A stretch of DNA of 64,000 nucleotides from Nocardia carnea NBRC 14403 (GCF_000308515.1 NZ_BAFV01000020.1:62001-126000), one strand, 5' to 3'; counted from the first letter of the stretch, positions 33,405 to 42,056 are shown. Notes: generated by a model not told the origin, from the sequence alone. Made by a program: numbers and translations.

Positions 33405-34945
33405 GCGGCGACCATCGCCTCGGCGGTGGCCCGGGCCGCGGCGCGGTCGTCCGCGACCAGGCCGATCCGGGTGCGGCGGTCCAGGAGATCGCCGGCGTCC
33501 AAGGCTCCTTCCTGGGTGAGAGACCAGGCGAATTCCGCCGCCAGCACATCCGCTCCCGGCGCCACGGGGGTGGCGAGTTCGGGGTCGGTCGCGGCCAGGG
33601 TCGCTACGGCGGGTGCTTCGGCACCGTAGCGTTCGATCAGCAGTTGCGGCGCGAGCAGATGATCGCGGGCTGCACCGGCGACGGCCCCGGCCAGCGGTAG
33701 ATCGGTTGTCCGGCACGGTCCGGCGCTCAGGCGGGCGTGCGCTACCGCGGTGTCGAGGGCGTCCTGTGCCATTTTGCGGTAGGTGGTGAGTTTGCCGCCG
33801 ACCACGGTGATCACGCCGGATGGGGAAGTGAGGACCGCGTGTTCGCGCGAGATATCGGCGGTGCTGTCGCCGCCGGTGCGTAGCAGTGGGCGCAGTCCGG
33901 CATAGGAGCCGCGGATATCGCTGTGGGTGAGCGGGATCCGTACCACGGTGTTCACGGTGTCGAGCAGGAAATCGATTTCGGCGGGGGTCGGGCGGGGTTC
34001 GTCGGGGACCGGTCCGGGTGCGTCCTCGTCGGTGAGGCCGAGATAGACCCGGCCGTGCGGTGCCGGCAGGGCGAAGACGAAGCGGCCCACGGAACCGGGG
34101 ACCGGGATGGTGAGCGCGGCGGTGAGGCCGCCGAAGGCCGCGGCGTCGAATACCAGATGGGTGCCCCGGCTGGGTCGCAGTTCGATACTGGGATCGACCT
34201 CGTCGGCCCAGACTCCGGTGGCGTTGACCACGGCCCGGGCGCGGACGGTGAGGGTTTCCCCGGTCCGGGTGTCGTGGAGGGTGGCACCATCGCCGGTGAC
34301 GGCTTCGGCCGCGACGCGGGTGAGTACGGTCGCGCCGCGGGCGGCCGCGGTCCGGGCCAGCGCGACCACCAGGCGGGCGTCGTCGACCAGCTGCCCGTCC
34401 CAGGCCTGCAGTCCGCCGCGTAGTCCGTCGCGGCGCACGGTAGGGGCGAGACGCAGTGCTTCGGCTCGGGTTACCCGGCGCGAGCGCGGTAGCAGCGAAC
34501 CCGAAGTGCGCGCGCCGGTGCGCAACAGATCGCCGGCCAGGAAACCGGTGCGGATCAGTGCGCGGGAGGACAGGCCGATATCGGGGAGCAGAGGTACCAG
34601 TTGGGGGAGCGGACGCACCAGGTGGGGGGCGTTACGGCGCAGCAGGATCCCGCGTTCCACGGCGCTCTCGTAGGCGATCCCGACCCGCCCGCTCGCGAGG
34701 TAGCGCAGACCCCCGTGGACCAGTTTGGAACTCCAGCGGCTGGTGCCGTGTGCCAGATCGTGTTTCTCCACCAGCAGTGTGCGCAGGCCGCGGGCGGCTG
34801 CGTCGAGGGCTACGCCGGCACCTGTTACTCCGCCGCCGACGACCAGTAGGTCGACGGTGGGGGCGTCGCCGAGGGCGGTGAGTTCGCGGCTGCGCCGGCG
34901 GGCGTTGAGCGCGGCGCCGGTGGTGTCGGAAGGGGTGCTGACCAT
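33392..34945 (-). CDS. glpD: Glycerol-3-phosphate dehydrogenase (flavoprotein)
   Basis: 517 aa. The FAD fold is V-V-G-G-G-V-T-G-A-G-V-A-L-D (about 36-49). S-S-K-L-V-H-G-G-L-R-Y-L, D-G-Q-L-V-D-D-A-R-L, N-A-T-G-V-W-A-D and V-V-G-G-K-L-T-T-Y-R-K are GlpD signatures. It oxidises glycerol 3-phosphate to dihydroxyacetone phosphate at the membrane and feeds electrons to quinone. The preceding tetR lies 56 bp upstream on the same strand and may be co-transcribed. M. tuberculosis glpD1 (Rv2249c) has the same neighbours. Confidence 0.95.
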   Translation of the reverse strand: MVSTPSDTTGAALNARRRSRELTALGDAPTVDLLVVGGGVTGAGVALDAAARGLRTLLVEKHDLAHGTSRWSSKLVHGGLRYLASGRVGIAYESAVERGILLRRNAPHLVRPLPQLVPLLPDIGLSSRALIRTGFLAGDLLRTGARTSGSLLPRSRRVTRAEALRLAPTVRRDGLRGGLQAWDGQLVDDARLVVALARTAAARGATVLTRVAAEAVTGDGATLHDTRTGETLTVRARAVVNATGVWADEVDPSIELRPSRGTHLVFDAAAFGGLTAALTIPVPGSVGRFVFALPAPHGRVYLGLTDEDAPGPVPDEPRPTPAEIDFLLDTVNTVVRIPLTHSDIRGSYAGLRPLLRTGGDSTADISREHAVLTSPSGVITVVGGKLTTYRKMAQDALDTAVAHARLSAGPCRTTDLPLAGAVAGAARDHLLAPQLLIERYGAEAPAVATLAATDPELATPVAPGADVLAAEFAWSLTQEGALDAGDLLDRRTRIGLVADDRAAARATAEAMVAAYSE

Positions 34946-35001
34946 GGTTTTCGTGGCACGGCTGCCCGCTGGGGGCGGGGCGGTGGTCCGCGGGCCGTGC
35001 G

Positions 35002-35628
35002 CTACTCCTTCCTGGACGAGGGGGCCTCGGGCGCGAGGTACGCGTCGAGGGCGTGCCGGAGTTCGGTATCCATTGCCGGTCCGTCGAGCAGTTCGGCGAC
35101 CGTGGCCGCCGATTGGACCGCCGACTGCGCGATCAGCAGGACCATCGCGGCCAGCTGCGCCGGGTCGCCGCGGCGTACCGATCCGTCGGTCTGACCTGCG
35201 CGGATGCCGGTGCCGAACAGGTCGAGCAGTTCGTGTTGATTGCGGCCCAAGCGGCCGAAGACATAGGTGAGCATGAGGTCGGTATCGGTGCGGAAGATCT
35301 TGCCGAACAGGGGGTTCGACCGCACGTGCGCCGCGCCGTCGATGATGCCGGTGACCAGGCGGTTCCGTGCGTTGCCCGATTCGGGCGCGGCTGCGGTGAT
35401 GATCGCGCGGAGTTCGCGCACCAGCAGTTCGCCGATGAGTGCGCTGCTGTCGGGCCAGCGCCGATAGACCGTGGGCCGGCTCACCCGCGCGCGGCGGGCG
35501 ACTTCGGCGAGTGTGGTTCGCCGGACCCCGAATTCCGCGACACAGTCACGTGCGGCATCCAGGATGAGCCGATCCACGGAACCGGCGTCTTCGGGGACTG
35601 CACCAGCGGACACGGGCTGCGACCTCAT
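35002..35628 (-). CDS. TetR-family repressor of the glpD / alkyl-DHAP-synthase locus
   Basis: 208 aa. The DNA-binding domain is I-L-D-A-A-R-D-C-V-A-E-F-G-V-R-R-T-T-L-A-E-V-A-R-R-A with recognition helix S-R-P-T-V-Y-R-R-W-P. It is divergent from the flavoprotein gene and upstream of glpD. The 43-bp gap is almost wholly taken up by a nested perfect palindrome, which strongly suggests autoregulation and control of the facing operon. It corresponds in position to Rv2250c of M. tuberculosis. Ligand unknown, possibly a lipid or polyol phosphate. Confidence 0.88.
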   Translation of the reverse strand: MRSQPVSAGAVPEDAGSVDRLILDAARDCVAEFGVRRTTLAEVARRARVSRPTVYRRWPDSSALIGELLVRELRAIITAAAPESGNARNRLVTGIIDGAAHVRSNPLFGKIFRTDTDLMLTYVFGRLGRNQHELLDLFGTGIRAGQTDGSVRRGDPAQLAAMVLLIAQSAVQSAATVAELLDGPAMDTELRHALDAYLAPEAPSSRKE

Positions 35629-35635
35629 CTCACTT

Positions 35636-35670
35636 CGTTACTGCTTGACAGAACATGTCAAACTGTAACG
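35636..35670. promoter_or_regulatory. Nested 35-bp palindromic operator
   Basis: Two perfect dyads share one centre (35653): TTGACA-gaaca-TGTCAA inside, and CGTTAC...GTAACG outside, each arm separated by 3 nt. The site fills the space between the tetR start (35628) and the flavoprotein ATG (35672). The inner TTGACA could also serve as a -35. A dimer-of-dimers TetR site is likely. Confidence 0.75.
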
Positions 35671-35671
35671 C

Positions 35672-37309
35672 ATGACCACTGGGCAGGGCGACACCACCGA
35701 AGAACCGGCCGCGACCACCGCACGACCCGATATGGTGTGGGACGCCTGGGGAGTTCCCGCCGGGCACACACCGCTGCCGGAGCAGATCCGCGGCCTGCTC
35801 GGCCAGGTGTTCGGCGTCTCCGGGGAACCGGCGATACGTCGTGATGAGGGCGATGTGCCGCTGCGGCCGCCGGTCCTGTCCGCGGACCGGCGTGCCGGAC
35901 TCGCGCGGGTGGTGGGGGAGCAGCACCTATCCACAGCACACATCGCCAGGTTGCGGCATGCCGGCGGAAAAAGCACTCTCGACCTGCTGCGGCGGCGCGC
36001 CATCGGTCCCCAGGACGCCCCCGACGCCGTGGTCTACCCGGCCGATCACGCGCAGGTGGCCGATGTGCTCGCCTACTGCTCCGAACAGGGCATCGCCGTC
36101 GTACCGTTCGGCGGCGGAACCAGCGTGGTCGGCGGGCTGGACCCGGTACGCGGCCGTTTCGAGACGGTGATCGCCCTGGACCTGCGCCGCCTCGACGCCT
36201 TGCTGGACTGCGACCCGGTCTCCGGTACCGCGACCTTCGGCGCCGGGGTCACCGGGCCGCGCGCCGAAGAGTTACTCGCCGCGCACGGGCTTTCGCTCGG
36301 GCATTTCCCGCAGAGTTTCGAATTCGCCAGTATCGGCGGTTTCGCCGCGACCCGTTCGTCGGGGCAGGCCTCCGCGGGATACGGCCGTTTCGACGATATG
36401 GTCCAGCGGCTGCGGGTTGCCACTCCCGCGGGGACAGTGGAACTCGGCCGGGCGCCGGCCTCGGCGGCCGGACCGGATCTGCGTGAACTGTTCGTCGGTT
36501 CCGAGGGGTCGCTCGGAGTGATCACCGAGGTGACTGTGCGGGTGCATCCGGTCCCCGAGACCACCGACCATATGGCCTGGTCGTTCCCGGATTTCGCCGC
36601 CGGTGCCGCCGCGTTGCGGGCGGTCGTGCAGGCCGGCGCGGCTCCCACCGTGCTGCGGTTGTCGGACGAGGCGGAAACCGGGTTGAATCTGGCCCGCTCG
36701 AAGGATGTCGGCGGCGCCCCGGTTTCCGGATGCCTGGCGGTGACGACCTTCGAGGGCAGCGCGGCCCATGTCGCTGCACGCAGCGCCGAGGCGGCCGACC
36801 TGCTGCGCGCGGCCGGCGGTACCGAACTGGGGCCCGATCCCGCCCGGGCCTGGGAGCACGGCCGTTTCGCGGCGCCCTATCTGCGTGATGCCCTGCTCGA
36901 CGCCGGGGTGCTGTGCGAAACCCTGGAAACCGCTACCACGTGGAACCGCCTCGCCGAACTGAAAACGCAGGTCACCACCGCGCTCACCGAGTCGCTGACC
37001 GCCCAGGGCACGCCCGCGCTGGTCATGGGCCATATCTCGCATACCTACCCGACCGGCGCCTCGCTGTACTTCACCGTTGTGGCGAAACTCCTCGATGATC
37101 CGATCACGCAGTGGCTGACCGCGAAACAGGCTGCCGGGGATGCCATCGCCGCCGCCGGCGCGACCATCACCCACCATCACGCCGTCGGCGCCGACCATCG
37201 CCGCTGGCTACCGGACGAGATCGGCGAGCTCGGGGTGCGGGTGCTGCGCGCGGTGAAACACGAAATCGACCCGGCCGGGATCCTCAACCCTGGCACACTG
37301 CTGCCATGA
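35672..37309 (+). CDS. FAD-binding oxidase, alkyldihydroxyacetonephosphate-synthase-like
   Basis: 545 aa. An FAD_binding_4 domain (V-V-P-F-G-G-G-T-S-V-V-G-G-L at about 146-159, F-A-S-I-G-G-F-A-A-T-R-S-S-G-Q-A-S-A-G-Y-G) is followed by an FAD-linked oxidase C domain with T-H-H-H-A-V-G-A-D-H near the end, the His-rich motif of alkyl-DHAP synthases, and C-terminal G-I-L-N-P-G. It is the counterpart of Rv2251. True ether-lipid synthesis in this group is unproven, so the reaction may be a related lipid oxidation. ATG lies 2 nt past the palindromic operator; its stop overlaps the next start (ATGA). Confidence 0.82.
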   Translation: MTTGQGDTTEEPAATTARPDMVWDAWGVPAGHTPLPEQIRGLLGQVFGVSGEPAIRRDEGDVPLRPPVLSADRRAGLARVVGEQHLSTAHIARLRHAGGKSTLDLLRRRAIGPQDAPDAVVYPADHAQVADVLAYCSEQGIAVVPFGGGTSVVGGLDPVRGRFETVIALDLRRLDALLDCDPVSGTATFGAGVTGPRAEELLAAHGLSLGHFPQSFEFASIGGFAATRSSGQASAGYGRFDDMVQRLRVATPAGTVELGRAPASAAGPDLRELFVGSEGSLGVITEVTVRVHPVPETTDHMAWSFPDFAAGAAALRAVVQAGAAPTVLRLSDEAETGLNLARSKDVGGAPVSGCLAVTTFEGSAAHVAARSAEAADLLRAAGGTELGPDPARAWEHGRFAAPYLRDALLDAGVLCETLETATTWNRLAELKTQVTTALTESLTAQGTPALVMGHISHTYPTGASLYFTVVAKLLDDPITQWLTAKQAAGDAIAAAGATITHHHAVGADHRRWLPDEIGELGVRVLRAVKHEIDPAGILNPGTLLP

Positions 37310-38241
37310 CCGAGACCGGCGGCCGCGGAGCCGATCTCCGCGAGGTGCAGGCGGTCGCCGTGGTGACCAACCCGTCCGCGGGTCAAGGCCGGGCCCGCGA
37401 CGCGGCACGCACGATCATGGAACAGCTGTCCCGCGACGGGGTCGAGATCCTCGAGATCCATGCCCCCTCTGCCGCCGCCACGCGGGAACAGTTGCGGGCC
37501 GTCCTGGTTGCCGGACCGCCCGATGCGGTCGTCTGCGTCGGTGGCGACGGGCTGGTCTCCACAATTCTCGATCCGCTCGCACATACGGCGGTCCCGCTCG
37601 CCCTGCTCCCGGCGGGCACCGGGAACGATCTCGCACGTGAACTGGGAATCGGCGACGATCCCCGCGCCGCCGCCGACCTGGTCCGCCGGGGGAGCGTGCG
37701 CACGATCGATCTGGGCCGGCTGGAACCCAGCGGGCACGAACCGATGTGGTTCGCGACGGTGGCCTGCACCGGTTACGATGCCCGGGTCACCCTGCGCGCC
37801 AACCGGATGCGTAGGCCGCGCGGGCGGTTGCGCTACACGTTCGCCGCGGTCGCCGAGATCGCCCACGGCACCAGCGTGCCGTATCGCATCGAACTGGGCG
37901 GGGACCGTTCGGATTCGGTGATCGAGACCGAGGCACTGCTGGTCGCGGTGGGTAACACCACCACCTACGGCGGCGGGATGCGGATCTGTCCCGATGCCGT
38001 CTGCGATGACGGGCTGCTCGATGTGACGGTCGTGGGCAAGGTGTCGCATCTGGAGATGCTGCGCATCCTGCCCGCCCTGTCGGCGGGTAAGCGGATCGAG
38101 CATCCTGCCGTGCGCCAGTATCGGGTCGAATCGGTGCGATTGTCGGCACCGGATGCCCCCGCCACTGCCGACGGCGAACCCGCGGGGCGCCTCCCGGTGA
38201 CGCTGCGGATCGCACCGCGCGCGCTGACGGTGTTGTGTTGA
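37306..38241 (+). CDS. dagK: Diacylglycerol kinase family lipid kinase
   Basis: 311 aa. It has the DAGK catalytic-domain motif V-C-V-G-G-D-G-L-V-S-T (GGDG nucleotide loop, about 67-77), N-P-S-A-G near the start, and L-P-A-G-T-G-N-D-L-A-R-E-L. The C-terminal half includes G-N-T-T-T-Y-G-G-G-M and the acidic D-G-L-L-D-V-T. Its M. tuberculosis counterpart in the same position, Rv2252, makes phosphatidic acid for phosphoinositide mannoside synthesis. Start overlaps the flavoprotein stop (ATGA). With glpD and the alkyl-DHAP-like enzyme it marks a glycerolipid cluster. Confidence 0.9.
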   Translation: MTETGGRGADLREVQAVAVVTNPSAGQGRARDAARTIMEQLSRDGVEILEIHAPSAAATREQLRAVLVAGPPDAVVCVGGDGLVSTILDPLAHTAVPLALLPAGTGNDLARELGIGDDPRAAADLVRRGSVRTIDLGRLEPSGHEPMWFATVACTGYDARVTLRANRMRRPRGRLRYTFAAVAEIAHGTSVPYRIELGGDRSDSVIETEALLVAVGNTTTYGGGMRICPDAVCDDGLLDVTVVGKVSHLEMLRILPALSAGKRIEHPAVRQYRVESVRLSAPDAPATADGEPAGRLPVTLRIAPRALTVLC

Positions 38242-38321
38242 CCTCTGGCGGTACGGGCCGGGGAGACGCGGCGGAGCCACCCCGCGCGGGCGGGCCGACA
38301 TCCGCTCCGCTCGCTACCGGG

Positions 38322-39047
38322 TCAGGCGGCGAACCTGATCTCGTGCAGGTGATCGATACCGGAGCGGTCCAGGATGACCACCGACTCCGGTTGCGGCCGC
38401 GGCCCCGTCCCGCTCTCGACCCGGTCCAGCAGGCGTCTCCAACGCCGGACATGCCAGTTGAAAGAGGCCCGGCCCACCCGTCTCCCGCGGGCGTACTGCC
38501 CGTCCCGGGCGACCGCGGCGGGGACATCCAGCAGCACCATATGCAGTTCGCGACCGCGTAGCGCGGCCCAGCGGGTCAGCATATGCCGGGTGAAGGTGAC
38601 GGTGCCGCAATCGTGGACCACCACCGGACCCGTATGGTCGCGCAGAGCGATCCAGATCCGCCGGAAATGCACCAGATGCACCACCGGGCGCCACAGCGGG
38701 TAGGGCAACCAGGCCAGCCGGTGCCGCCACGAGTTCCGGGCCTGGATCGAATCGAGTACCAGCGAACCGCCGGGGCCCACCGGCGCGGTTTCGGCGTCGG
38801 ATTCGGAACCGAACAGTTTGCGCAGCGCGGTGCTCTTACCCGCACCCGGGATACCCGCGAAAATCACTGTGGCCGTGGGCGGATACCGCAACTCCCCGGT
38901 ACGGCGGCCCCGTAGGTCCACGACTCCCCTCGGGCTCACGACGAACGAATCCGATTCGGGGAAGACGGATTCGGGGGGATACAACGGGACCGAGTCGAGC
39001 GGGGGGTTCACGTGGTCCAGGGTCCCCAGTGCGAACGAATTCGGCAA
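38322..39047 (-). CDS. P-loop (AAA/zeta-toxin-like) ATP-binding protein
   Basis: 241 aa if the TTG at 39047 is used. Walker A is F-A-G-I-P-G-A-G-K-S-T-A-L-R (about 62-75), with V-V-V-H-D-C-G-T and V-I-L-D-R-S-G-I-D-H later. The order resembles small kinases such as zeta toxins or AAA_33 proteins, which phosphorylate nucleotides or sugars; no substrate motif is decisive. No ribosome site supports the TTG; a GTG at 39011 is the main alternative. It converges with dagK and is divergent from the lipoprotein gene. Confidence 0.7.
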   Translation of the reverse strand: MPNSFALGTLDHVNPPLDSVPLYPPESVFPESDSFVVSPRGVVDLRGRRTGELRYPPTATVIFAGIPGAGKSTALRKLFGSESDAETAPVGPGGSLVLDSIQARNSWRHRLAWLPYPLWRPVVHLVHFRRIWIALRDHTGPVVVHDCGTVTFTRHMLTRWAALRGRELHMVLLDVPAAVARDGQYARGRRVGRASFNWHVRRWRRLLDRVESGTGPRPQPESVVILDRSGIDHLHEIRFAA

Positions 39048-39184
39048 CTGTACGTGGTGCGCCGCCCGCAGAGTGCCGGACGGTAACGAGTCCGGCGGGT
39101 CCGGCGATATCGCCGGTGAACAATTCCGCGACCCGGAACGGGTGGGTCGTGGATGCCGAAATGTCTGCAGGATTGGGAATCTTC

Positions 39185-39538
39185 ATGAAACGTTGCCTGG
39201 TGACCGTGTTTGCATGCGCCGCGGTGGTTCTCGGCGTAAGCGGGTGTGGCGACGACTCCGCATCGCACGATGACCACCCGACAACCTCCAGTACCGCTGT
39301 GACCAGCACGGAAGCGCCGGCGAGCGTCGCCTCGACCACTCCGGCGCCGCAGAGCCCGCCACCGGCTCCCGCTGCCGTCGAACCTCCGCCGGCCGCGGAA
39401 CCACCGGCCGGGGAACCGGCCCCGCAACCTCCCGCGCAGCAGCAGGCGCCCGTCCAACCCGAACCTGCTCAACCCGAGCCCGCCGAACCCGAGCCGACAC
39501 TCACGCTCCCCGATTTCGATCCGCAGGCCGGCTACTGA
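39185..39538 (+). CDS. Proline-rich lipoprotein
   Basis: 117 aa. Short signal peptide with lipobox V-S-G-C (Cys about 21), then a wholly low-complexity mature part: Ser/Thr-rich, then Pro/Ala/Glu repeats (P-x-P and E-P-x-x-P-E-P). It is probably a flexible, lipid-anchored wall spacer. It is 14 nt before the SGNH hydrolase gene and should be co-transcribed with it and the acyltransferase. Start ATG at 39185; the ribosome site is weak, and an upstream in-frame ATG lacks a signal peptide. Confidence 0.7.
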   Translation: MKRCLVTVFACAAVVLGVSGCGDDSASHDDHPTTSSTAVTSTEAPASVASTTPAPQSPPPAPAAVEPPPAAEPPAGEPAPQPPAQQQAPVQPEPAQPEPAEPEPTLTLPDFDPQAGY

Positions 39539-39552
39539 TCGACGGATAAATC

Positions 39553-40488
39553 GTGTTGCGCAAATTTTTCCGGTGGCGAGGTGGAATGGCCGGCGCCGTG
39601 GTGGCGGCCGCTCTCACCGTGACCACCCTGTACGCACCGGCCGCGGCGGCGCCGGTCGAAAACAACCGCCCCGCGGGAAGATCCCTGGTGGTGCTCGGTG
39701 ATTCGTTCACCGCGAACTACCCGAAGCTGTTCTCGGGCACCAAGGAGTGCCTGCACGCGGCCACATCGTGGCCGACCCGGCTGGGCGAGCGGATGGGGGT
39801 CGCGGGTACGCCGGAGTTCGTGGATGCCTCCTGCAGTGGTTCCACGATCTCGTCGGGGGAGGGCTGGTGGCTGGTGCACGAGGTGGCCGAGGCGGCAAAG
39901 CAGCAGGCATTCGGGCCGGAGACCGAGGTCATCGCGATCCAGACCGGAATGAACGATGTCTGGTCCAAGACCAATTCGGCATCGTTGATCACCTCGTTGC
40001 AGTCCTGCGTGTTCAATTTCGTGGACGGATGTGGGCTGGAGGCGGCCGAACAGGGACGGTTCACCGAGTACCGGAACGTCACCGGCCGACTCTACGCCAA
40101 GCGTATCCGCGAGGTGATCACCTATATGCGCTACTACGCGCCGAACGCCCGGATCATGCTGGTCGGATACCCGGAATTGTTCCCTGCCGGGCAGGAGCAT
40201 GTGTGTGTGAACGTACTCGGCGCCGGGCAGGTCGTGCAGCCTCGAGGCCGGGCGGTAACCGAATACCTGGACCGCCTCGACAACGCGCAACGGGAAGCCG
40301 CGGAGCTGCTGGAACTCGAGTTCGTCGATATCCGCTCGGTGACGGCGGGCCACGGGCTCTGCTCGGCCGAGCCGTGGCTGAACGGTTTCTTCGATCCCGC
40401 GGCCGATGTGGCCGGGATGCCGTTCCATCCCTCGGCGCACGGTGATGTGGTGACCGCAGCGGCAGTGTACGAAGCGATCCACCGGTGA
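39553..40488 (+). CDS. Secreted SGNH-family hydrolase / acyl-transfer partner
   Basis: 311 aa from the GTG at 39553. A signal peptide (about 1-33, A-A-A-A-P) is followed by an SGNH hydrolase: block I G-D-S-F-T-A with nucleophile S51, a block III G-M-N-D-V-W (Asn), and a C-terminal F-H-P-S-A-H-G-D containing the catalytic His. Four cysteines may form disulfides. It should act outside the membrane as an esterase or acyltransferase. The start of the acyltransferase-3 gene overlaps its stop (GTGA), a two-gene version of fused AT3-SGNH O-acylation proteins. Substrate, perhaps a wall glycan or lipid, is inferred. Confidence 0.85.
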   Translation: MLRKFFRWRGGMAGAVVAAALTVTTLYAPAAAAPVENNRPAGRSLVVLGDSFTANYPKLFSGTKECLHAATSWPTRLGERMGVAGTPEFVDASCSGSTISSGEGWWLVHEVAEAAKQQAFGPETEVIAIQTGMNDVWSKTNSASLITSLQSCVFNFVDGCGLEAAEQGRFTEYRNVTGRLYAKRIREVITYMRYYAPNARIMLVGYPELFPAGQEHVCVNVLGAGQVVQPRGRAVTEYLDRLDNAQREAAELLELEFVDIRSVTAGHGLCSAEPWLNGFFDPAADVAGMPFHPSAHGDVVTAAAVYEAIHR

Positions 40489-41747
40489 AGACGGTTCCGG
40501 CCCGCGTCGAGAGCGGATCGGAGTTCCTCGATACGGCGGCGGTCCGGCCGTCGCTGCCGTCGCTGACGGGGGCACGCTGGTGGGCGGCGTTCGCCGTATT
40601 CGTATTGCACGCCCTGGTGTTCCTGCCGGTGTATCCGTTTCAGAAGTCGGAGCTGTTCCGCCAGATCCATCAGCTCATGCCCATGCAGCTGGGCGCCGCG
40701 GGCGTCACCTTCTTCTTCGTCCTGTCCGGGTTCATCATCTACTGGTCGTTCCGGCCGGGGAGCTCGGTGCCGCGGTTCTATTGGCGCCGGGTGCTGAAGA
40801 TCTATCCGACGCATCTGGTCGCGGCCGTTGCGTTCATCCTGGTGGTGAGCGTCCCGTTGACGCGACCGGTGGTCTGGGCGCCGAACCTCGCGCTTATCCA
40901 CACCTGGGTGCCGAAGTGGACGACGGTCGGCGGACTCAATGTGCCGTCCTGGTCACTTGCCGCGGAGATCCTGTTCTACCTGAGCTTTCCGCTCTTCCTT
41001 CCGCTGGTGCGCCGGATCAAGGGTCATCGGGTGCCGTGGGCGCTGGCGGGGACACTGGTGGCGATCCTGCTGCTGCATACCGCGTACTACCTGTGGGTGC
41101 CCGGCCCCAAGGGGATCGCGAATACGTTCGCGCCCCGGCTGATCCCGGGTGAGGATTCGCCGTACTTCGAACTCCATGCCGCGCCCATCTGGTTCGAACA
41201 GTCGGATATCCCGGTGGCCTTGTCCTATTGGCTCAGCTACAACTTCCCGCTCTCGCGGCTGCCGGAGTTCTTCCTCGGGGTACTCGCGGCACGGCTGGTG
41301 CTGGAGGGCCGCTGGCGCAACACCCGGCTCGCATGGCCGGTGATCGCGCTGCTGATCGCCTACGCGGCGACCTGGGTGGTGCCGCCGAACTACAAGATGT
41401 CGGCGCTGCTGCTCGCCCCGATGACGGCCCTGGTGGCCACGCTGGCCGCTCGTGACCTGGCGGGGATCCGGGGGTTCAGCGCCTCGCCGCGGATGGTCTG
41501 GCTGGGCAATATCTCCTTCGCCTTCTATCTGATCCAGTTCCCGGTGATGGCGTTGATCACCCGCTTCCTCATCGGCGGAAAACAGTTCGGCCTGCTGGGC
41601 TGGCTGGGGTTCGCCGCACTGAGTCTGGTCGTGTCCACGGTGGCGGGGGCGGCCATCTATCACTGGATCGACGACCCCCTGATGCGCCGATTCTCGGGTC
41701 GCCGCACCAGGGCCCGGGAGAAACCGGCGGTGAGCGCAGGTTTGTGA
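40485..41747 (+). CDS. Acyltransferase-3 (OafA/YrhL-type) membrane protein
   Basis: 420 aa, about ten membrane segments. The N-terminal L-T-G-A-R-W-W-A-A-F-A-V-F-V-L-H-A contains the Arg and His typical of AT3 proteins, and F-F-F-V-L-S-G-F-I-I follows. P-S-W-S-L-A-A-E-I-L-F-Y-L is the next family motif. Such proteins carry acyl groups from cytosolic acyl-CoA to an acceptor across the membrane; the external step is often done by an SGNH domain, here the preceding secreted gene (GTGA overlap). The gene ends before a strong hairpin. Acceptor unknown. Confidence 0.88.
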   Translation: MKTVPARVESGSEFLDTAAVRPSLPSLTGARWWAAFAVFVLHALVFLPVYPFQKSELFRQIHQLMPMQLGAAGVTFFFVLSGFIIYWSFRPGSSVPRFYWRRVLKIYPTHLVAAVAFILVVSVPLTRPVVWAPNLALIHTWVPKWTTVGGLNVPSWSLAAEILFYLSFPLFLPLVRRIKGHRVPWALAGTLVAILLLHTAYYLWVPGPKGIANTFAPRLIPGEDSPYFELHAAPIWFEQSDIPVALSYWLSYNFPLSRLPEFFLGVLAARLVLEGRWRNTRLAWPVIALLIAYAATWVVPPNYKMSALLLAPMTALVATLAARDLAGIRGFSASPRMVWLGNISFAFYLIQFPVMALITRFLIGGKQFGLLGWLGFAALSLVVSTVAGAAIYHWIDDPLMRRFSGRRTRAREKPAVSAGL

Positions 41748-41833
41748 CCGACCTGAGAATTCCGGTGCTCAAGCTGAGAATTGGTTGTGTATTCGCGGGG
41801 CCGCCGTGGAACGGCGGTAGGCTGATCGATGTA

Positions 41834-41874
41834 GGCGGAGTCTTCGGTGTCCCTCATCCACCGAAGGCTCCGCC
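41834..41874 (+). terminator. Terminator after the acyltransferase gene
   Basis: A 16-bp stem (41834-41849 with 41859-41874, one G-U pair) encloses a 9-nt loop, 87 nt after the acyltransferase stop. No T-tract. Confidence 0.7.
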
Positions 41875-41943
41875 TCGGTCTGTCTCGGCCCTCGGAGTCG
41901 CACCATCCGCTCCCGCCTTCCTCGGATTCCGTCGGCATCCAAT

Positions 41944-42036
41944 GGTCGGGGCCCGCCCCTGGTCTGGAGCGACGGAGCGGGGGAGCGAAGCGGAGGAGCG
42001 GAGGAGTGAAGACCAGGGGTTAATAGGGCCCCGACC
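41944..42036. repeat. Long hairpin element with GGAGCG-rich loop
   Basis: The ends pair as GGTCGGGGCCC with GGGCCCCGACC (11 bp), then a 1-nt/6-nt internal loop, then CCCCTGGTCT with AGACCAGGGG (10 bp). The 44-nt loop is a run of GGAGCG-like units (GGAGCGACGGAGCGG...). It has no coding potential. Such self-complementary, repeat-loop elements look like dispersed intergenic repeats; other copies cannot be seen within this window. It lies between the acyltransferase terminator and valS. Confidence 0.65.
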
Positions 42037-42037
42037 C

Positions 42038-42056
42038 GCGCCGCCGCAGGCGGCGC
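42038..42056. other. GC hairpin between the repeat element and the valS promoter
   Basis: A perfect 8-bp stem, GCGCCGCC-gca-GGCGGCGC, directly follows the long hairpin element and ends 43 nt before the valS -10 box. It may be part of the same element or a second transcription stop that insulates valS. Confidence 0.45.
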
